From Lagopus muta (taxonomy: Eukaryota > Chordata > Aves > Galliformes > Phasianidae), in assembly GCF_023343835.1 (NCBI RefSeq), contig NC_064449.1, forward strand, positions 2,951,778-3,015,777: a DNA stretch of 64,000 bases, in the 5' to 3' direction. The notes below the pieces were generated by a model. That model searched no databases. It saw nothing but the letters and a program-made list of their open reading frames with translations, and was not told where the DNA came from. Below are positions 59,068-64,000 of this stretch, piece after piece. A program made the translations under genes and the position numbers. The stretch's first letter is position 1. Every line of letters starts with the position of its first letter.

Positions 59068-60712
59068 GTGAGGGCTGGGGAGCGGGGAGTGGGATGGGGC
59101 TCGGGTGGCTTGCTCAGTGCTGACGCTTCCTTTGGGGTGAATCTCTGGGATTTGTGTTCCAGCTGGCACTCGGCTGTGAGCTGCCGAGAGGGGCCCCAGC
59201 CTGGCTGGGTTAATTATAGCTGGCGAGGACGGAGCTGAGGGAGATTCCCTTTAAAGGGGCCGAGAGTGAGGCAGCCCAAAGCACCTCCCAGAGCTCCAGC
59301 GCTGCACCCTGGCCAGAGCACCTCCTGGGGCTGCCAGCGCCGTGCCAGGCCACAGCACTTCTTCCAGGGGCTGATTTGGGGGGACACTGTGGGTTGGAGG
59401 GATATGGGAGGCCTCAGAGCTTAAGCCCCATCTTGGTGAGGCTCACACACAGCCCAACAGCACAGCAGAGCATGGGGACAGGATCCAAAGATTTGATCAT
59501 GTCTGATGGCTCCTTCTTAAGCCCTGGCTCCTGGCAGCAAGCAGGGCTCAGGCTCCATGGGAAGTAAAGGTGTCTGGCGGGGAAAGCAGCTCTTCCTCCT
59601 CCTTCTCCTCCAACCAGCGCAGCCTCACAGGCCAGGCACTCAGCGCTGTTCCTTGTTGGATGTGGTGTATCCCTCCTCACGTGGGAGACACTCATGGAGG
59701 GAAGGGAAAACATCTGGTTTGGAAGAGCTCCTGGGGTTTGTTTGTTTTGCTTGTTGGGTTGAGCCCTGAGCCCAGTGCGCCGGTGACACGCCTTTGTTCC
59801 CCCCCCAGGCAAACACGAGGAGCAGCAGGTGGAAGGAGGCATCGTCTCCAAGAACTTCACCAAGAAAATTCAGTAGGTATCACCCTGCCCCGGGGCATCC
59901 TCCCACGAGCACGGCCCCATCCCCATAAGCCCTGCTTTTCCCATCCCAAAACCAGCCCTGTGGGCTCCTCCGGCCCAGATATGAAAGTAGAAAGGGGTGC
60001 AAAGCACCGTGCTCCTATTTTGGGGCTGATCCCATCACCAGTCCCAAAATACACCGGTCCCCGGTGTGCAGCTACACGTGCACCCGCATCCACATCCGAG
60101 TGATGTCAGTCTGATCGCTATCGCGCTGACTCACCCCAGCAACAACAACAGCAGGGAGGGAAGGCGAGCCCAACTCCGAGGGCAAAGCACAGCGGTGCAG
60201 CAGCGGCTCTGCAGCTTCGCTTTACCAAAACCTCCCAGCAGAGCCGCGTGCGCAGCGGGTGGGAGCCAGCAGCCAGGCTCCTTTTATGGGCAAGGCACGG
60301 GTGCGACGCAGCAGCCAGGCGAGCGCGGGCGGCAGCGACGTCCCATCAGACACATCTGCCACGGAGATTAAACAGAGCGCCAGGCAGCCCAGAGGCCTCT
60401 TTAATATCCCTGTGCATTCCCAGGGGCTGCAGTAGTAACACGAGTGGGGGCATTGAGCCCGGCCGGGGGTCTTGCAGGGCAATCTCAGAAGGCTGCCGAG
60501 CCACATGGCTGCACCATCTCCTAACCCCACACATCTCTCTGTCCCCCTCCAGGCTGCCCTATGAGGTGGACCCCATCACTGTCTTTGCCTCCTTGTCACC
60601 GGAGGGGCTGCTGATCATCGAGGCTCCCCAGATCCCCCCCTACCAGCAGTACGGCGAGGGCAGCTGCAGCAGCGACATCCCATTGGAGAACCCAGAGGCC
60701 ACCTGTGCCTGA
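58698..60712 (+). CDS. HSPB8: Small heat-shock protein B8 (HSP22), complete, 3 exons
   Basis: Exons 58,698-59,067, 59,809-59,872 and 60,553-60,712 join to 594 nt, 197 residues (human 196). Known role: an ATP-independent cytosolic chaperone that binds BAG3 and, with HSP70/CHIP, sends misfolded clients to autophagy; important in muscle and motor neurons. Visible parts: an N-terminal arm (1-93) with RDPF (19-22), [12 protein letters not shown] (31-42) and W49/W52; the alpha-crystallin domain (about 94-170) with [44 protein letters not shown] and [11 protein letters not shown]; and a short tail without a canonical IXI motif, as in the family. The lysine pair 142-143 contains the equivalent of human K141, the neuropathy hotspot, and is intact. 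Splices keep frame (G|GC, CA|G). The start has a strong Kozak context and is preceded by two weak upstream ORFs. Confidence 0.98.
59809..59872 (+). CDS. HSPB8: HSPB8 coding exon 2
   Basis: 64 nt, residues 124-144, acceptor CCCCCCCAG and donor TTCA|GTAGGT. It encodes [20 protein letters not shown], the disease-hotspot loop and strand. An in-frame TAG lies within the donor (CAG TAG), so failure to splice truncates the protein at once. Confidence 0.96.
60085..60300. promoter_or_regulatory. Candidate enhancer in HSPB8 intron 2
   Basis: Contains TGACTCA (60,127-60,133), an AP-1 consensus within a MARE-like context (GCTGACTCACC), and CCTTTTATGG (60,280-60,289), a perfect SRF CArG box CC(A/T)6GG. 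SRF, AP-1 and NRF2-type factors are linked to muscle and stress genes. The motifs are visible; enhancer activity is inferred. Confidence 0.45.
60553..60712 (+). CDS. HSPB8: HSPB8 coding exon 3 with stop codon
   Basis: 160 nt, residues 145-197 and TGA at 60,710-60,712, acceptor CCCCTCCAG. It encodes [20 protein letters not shown] followed by [16 protein letters not shown]; the tail ends EATCA where the human protein ends EVTCT. Confidence 0.97.
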
Positions 60713-61260
60713 GGGCCCCTGTGCCCCTTCTCCATTCCCCCGACCCTATTCCCCCCCAGCCCCGCTCCCTGGGCCCCAGCGGGGTGGCCCCGGGGCACGG
60801 CCTCTCCCGCCCCCTGGGAGCAGCTGCCCCACAGTGGTCTGACACTCTGGTAGAGGCTTTGCATCCATCAGACCCAGCAGAACGGGTGTCTTCGTTACGG
60901 TTCTTTTTATGCTGCAAGGTGAGCAGATGGGATGTTTGTAACAATAGTGAAAAAGTGCCCTTTTCTCTTCTTAAGTTGAAGTGGAATCCCGTGGTCCTGC
61001 GTCTTCTTCTTCTCTGTTTTTGGTTTTGTTTTGAACTCCATCTCCACGCCGGCCCCTTGGCAGCCCGCAGACATGCAGCCGGCAGTGGGGCCAATGGCAC
61101 AGCCCTGTCCCAGACAGACAAACCCCCACCAGACCTGCTGAGAAGTGTAAACTGTCTGCATGTTTTGTTTTTGTTTTTGTTTTTGTTTCCTTTTTCCAAA
61201 AAGAACTTGTGATTTTACTTATCAGACTTGAGGAATAAAGATGAGTTGATGTTCTTAGCC
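60713..61260 (+). other. HSPB8: HSPB8 3' UTR
   Basis: About 550 nt from stop to the poly(A) site, with a GTTTTT tandem run at 61,162-61,190 shortly before the signal. Confidence 0.85.
61234..61239 (+). terminator. HSPB8: HSPB8 poly(A) signal AATAAA
   Basis: GAGGAATAAAGATG with GT-rich sequence just after it (GAGTTGATGTTCTT). Cleavage is expected near 61,255-61,265. Confidence 0.88.
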
Positions 61261-61984
61261 TCTGCTGGTCTTGGCTGGGAGGTAAGGGTAGGGGGGCTGG
61301 GGATGCTCTAAACACTCTTTGCCCTCCATATGGGCTCTGTGCCCTTTTCCTGGCTGGGGACACAAAGCAGCCCTCTGAGCCAGGGAAGCTGTGTTTGTCC
61401 TCACACCATCCCCACTCACATCTCCCCCCACCAGCTCCTGGCTGCAGCCCAACCCTGCAACCCAATGCCCGGGCACAGCAAAGTGGTGATGCCAAAAGGA
61501 GCAGACACCCAGTTTTCCATGTCAGTGGGACCTTGGAGTTAAAAATACAGCTCACATGTTGCGCTTGGGCTCGCTCAGGGCTCAGTTACCAACAACAGCC
61601 ACAGCATGTGCTATAAATCCTGGCCCTGGCGTTGCATTCCCCCCAACACAGCAGCCTTGCTCACACTGCAGGGGGGGGATGTGCTGCACCCTGGTGCCTG
61701 GGTGGGGCTCCAGCCCTGGGGGCACAGGGGGCCTTGGTTCTGCTCTTTGGAGCTGCTGGGTGGGTTTTGTGCATGGCTGAAAGAGAGGGCACAGATAAAG
61801 AGAAAACTCAACAAATATCCCCAAACGTTGGTGGCTGGTGACTGCCTATGTGGGCTGTTGCCCTCAGCTTTCTCTCCTGCTCATCTGCAAGTGGGGGAAA
61901 GAGGTTTTATTTCTTTATTCCCTCTGCTTTGTTTGGTTCTGCTTCCTGATGAATTCCTTAATAATATCTAACAAAGAATATTGA

Positions 61985-62420
61985 GAAGTGTGCCTGGAAT
62001 CACTTCCTAATGCCATCAGCAATCAGCAAGGAAGATCTGGTAGGCAGGCGGTGCGTCGGGCCCCTTTGCCAAGCAATGAAAGAAGCGAAGCTCAGTGCTT
62101 TTTTAAGCACTACCTGAGTGTTGAAGAGAGGGACTTTTTAGCAGTAAATACTGCTACGTGTGGTTCAGGGGGTGATACAGCAGCTTTGGAAGCGCGGTGG
62201 CATTTCAGCATTGAGGCTGATGCTCAGGGCTGTTTGTCTGCCGCAGCCCTGGGTGAGATAACACTGCCAAACCATCAGAGCTGTGTAACACTGCAATGGC
62301 CGCTCCGCCAATTACATTCCATTTTTATGGTCTCACAGCAATTACCCTGCGTTTTATGGTGCCGTAACGTATTAGGCTTTATGGCTTCATACCCGCTGCA
62401 GCACGGAGCCTTTGCATGGG
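61985..62420. promoter_or_regulatory. Candidate conserved element downstream of HSPB8
   Basis: A unique block with CpGs in AT-balanced sequence (GCCGCTCCGCCAATTACATT, GCAATTACCC, GCCGTAACGTATTAGGC), sharply unlike its GC-rich surroundings. No coding frame is supported. Confidence 0.35.
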
Positions 62421-63010
62421 GAGCAGGGAGCACCAGAAGCCTCCTGAGTCCCAGGGATGTGGCCCCACTTGAAGGAAGAAGCCCTCAGCGTGTCCCTGAG
62501 GGTTTATATTCCAAAAATGGAAATGAGGAGCTGAATGGATTCATTTTGCTGGCAGCGTGCGGGGCAGGGTAAACAACACAGAAGCAGCTCCAGGGTGGTC
62601 CAAATGCATCAGGCACCCTCAGAGGCCCTTCTTCTTCCCATAGCCAAGGGTGTCTGTGCCCCCCAATTGCTCAGCTACCTCCTGCCCCATTTCCAGGCTG
62701 GCATCAGGCAGCTCTGCCCCTATGACCCTCTGTAGCTCCTCTGTGGTTGCCCTGTGACACCCCCCCTCCAACTTCTGTTTCTACTTCCTTGTTTTGGAGA
62801 TTTCTCTCTGCCGCATCCCTGCAGAGCAAATCTCAGCCTGCAGAAGAGCTCGCGAAAACAATAAATTACAACTAAAACAGTGGAGTGAATCAAGTTAAAG
62901 CATCTCCATGGTGAAGGTAAAGTGAGGCACTGAGCAAAACGACATGCAAAGCCCCATGCTGGGCTTTGGGTCATTCCCATTCATAGTGGGGTCAGCGCAG
63001 TGCTTGTACT

Positions 63011-63026
63011 GGGGGGGGGGGGGGGG
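63011..63026 (+). repeat. G16 homopolymer
   Basis: Sixteen consecutive G bases downstream of HSPB8. Able to form an intramolecular G-quadruplex and likely to be length-variable or hard to sequence. Confidence 0.85.
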
Positions 63027-63715
63027 CAGCAGGCAAGAAGCTGGATGTCCCCCACTTTGTTTCCTTCTGTTCCATTTGCACCATGCACTGTGGATCCAGG
63101 GTCTTATCACTTCCCATCCCATCGCTTGAACATGTGTAGCCACAGCTAAATGACTCCCGTGCCTCATTAGCAATGGGATCAACTGCTGTGTTGGCTCTGA
63201 GGTGCTTCTCTTCCTGCCTCAAACACCCCAATCCAAAGGGGGCACCTTGGGGCTCCTGCTCTGCAAAGAGAATTTTGGGAGGATCTCCCCATGCTTCTCA
63301 CTGGGCTCAATGCCAAAGGCCCCAGAAGCAAAGGGCATACAGGGCATGGCCAGGGTATTGCTGGTAGCCAACAGGAAGGGATGCTGCTCCAGTACAGAAG
63401 GAATGAATGAGTTTCATTAAGTTACAGTGATAAGCTCCAGACACTGGTAATGGTGCTTAATGGATCTAATGCACTTCTCGTGGTTGTGCATCACCAACAC
63501 GCCCCTGGAGACCACTCACTCCCACGGCTGCTCAGTGCTTTTGAGACTAAAAACGAGCATAAAAGTGGCATGTGGGGTCCGGGGGGGGGTTGTGATGCTT
63601 GGGTTCTGAACCCAACCCCAGCCTACCCCGTATACCCACAGTGCCACCTCCCCACGGCTCCAAAACACCTCCAGGGATGGAAAGCCCACCCCCTGTGGGC
63701 AGCTCTGCCAGTGAG

Positions 63716-63780
63716 GGGAGGGGGCGGCCCTCAGGAGGGGTCGGGGTCGGGGTCCGGAGGGGGGGGCAGGGCGGGTCGTG
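63716..63780 (+). repeat. G-rich run with quadruplex potential
   Basis: Successive G-runs (GGGG, GGGGTCGGGGTCGGGGTCC, then eight G) separated by short spacers on the + strand, matching a G4 pattern. No function can be assigned. Confidence 0.7.
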
Positions 63781-64000
63781 ATGTTGCAGCCATGGGGCTG
63801 AAGGGGTTTGTGCTCTGCGGAGGGAGGTGCTCGGCTCTGTGTACTGCCGTTCCCTGGGAGACGGGGTGGGTGTTGGGTTCCCAGGCAGAGAAGGGTTTTG
63901 TTGTTGTGGAAGGAGGGCTGGGGTTCGTCAGCGACTGCTGCTGGGTGTTGGAAGTTGTAAAGGAGGTTTGCAAGGAGGTTGCAGCAGAGGTTTGTCGTCA

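Larger units (their letters stand above)
62421..64000. other. Intergenic DNA downstream of HSPB8
   Basis: Ordinary GC-rich sequence with a G16 run and a G4-like run. An ATG at 63,792 opens a frame that runs off the window without a stop (69 codons), but nothing in it is recognisable. Confidence 0.6.

Noticed and set aside
62311..62322. Possible CArG box CCATTTTTATGG
   Set aside because: The A/T core is eight bases, not six, so it does not fit the SRF consensus.
63792..64000. ATG-opened frame running off the window end (69 codons, no stop)
   Set aside because: Composition is G-rich, the product matches no family I know, and a chance frame of this length is not rare. More downstream sequence would be needed to judge it.

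Overview
The window is vertebrate nuclear DNA, most likely from a galliform bird and probably chicken. The exons are split and spliced, two degenerate CR1 LINE tails are clear and a third is likely, intergenic spaces are compact, and the two encoded proteins align closely in length and motif with the vertebrate proteins SRRM4 and HSPB8. These two genes are neighbours in other vertebrates (human chromosome 12q24). The species call is inference from repeat type and synteny.

Layout: 1-27.1 kb is non-coding flank upstream of SRRM4. I found no exon there, but several AT-rich, homeodomain-core-rich blocks look like conserved regulatory elements. 27.1-27.65 kb is a CpG-rich promoter and first exon. 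27,496-52,921 holds the complete SRRM4 (nSR100) coding region in 13 exons on the + strand, 1,818 nt encoding 605 aa. All 12 junctions keep the frame with GT-AG sites. A 3.6 kb 3' UTR follows, ending at a poly(A) signal at 56,539. After about 1.7 kb comes HSPB8 (TATA box at 58,251; three exons, 58,698-60,712; 197 aa; poly(A) signal at 61,234). The last 2.7 kb is intergenic, with one element-like block and strong G-runs.

Biology: SRRM4 is the neuronal splicing activator that switches on neural microexons, and HSPB8 is a small heat-shock chaperone of the BAG3 selective-autophagy pathway. They are neighbours but not known partners. The strongest regulatory observation is a perfect match to the 17-base REST/NRSF binding consensus, 26 bases upstream of the SRRM4 start codon. 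It fits the published REST-SRRM4 mutual-repression circuit and places it in this species' 5' leader. Other observations concern gene architecture (Ser/Arg AGN codons split by phase-2 introns, a 27-nt microexon resembling a copy of its neighbour's 3' end, a PTB-type tract), an AU-rich 3' UTR segment enclosing a CpG-dense hairpin, a heat-shock element at the HSPB8 start site, and candidate intronic enhancers.

I found no wholly new gene system. CRISPR arrays, operons, tRNAs and rRNAs are absent, as expected. The many other open frames behave as chance frames in GC-rich DNA.
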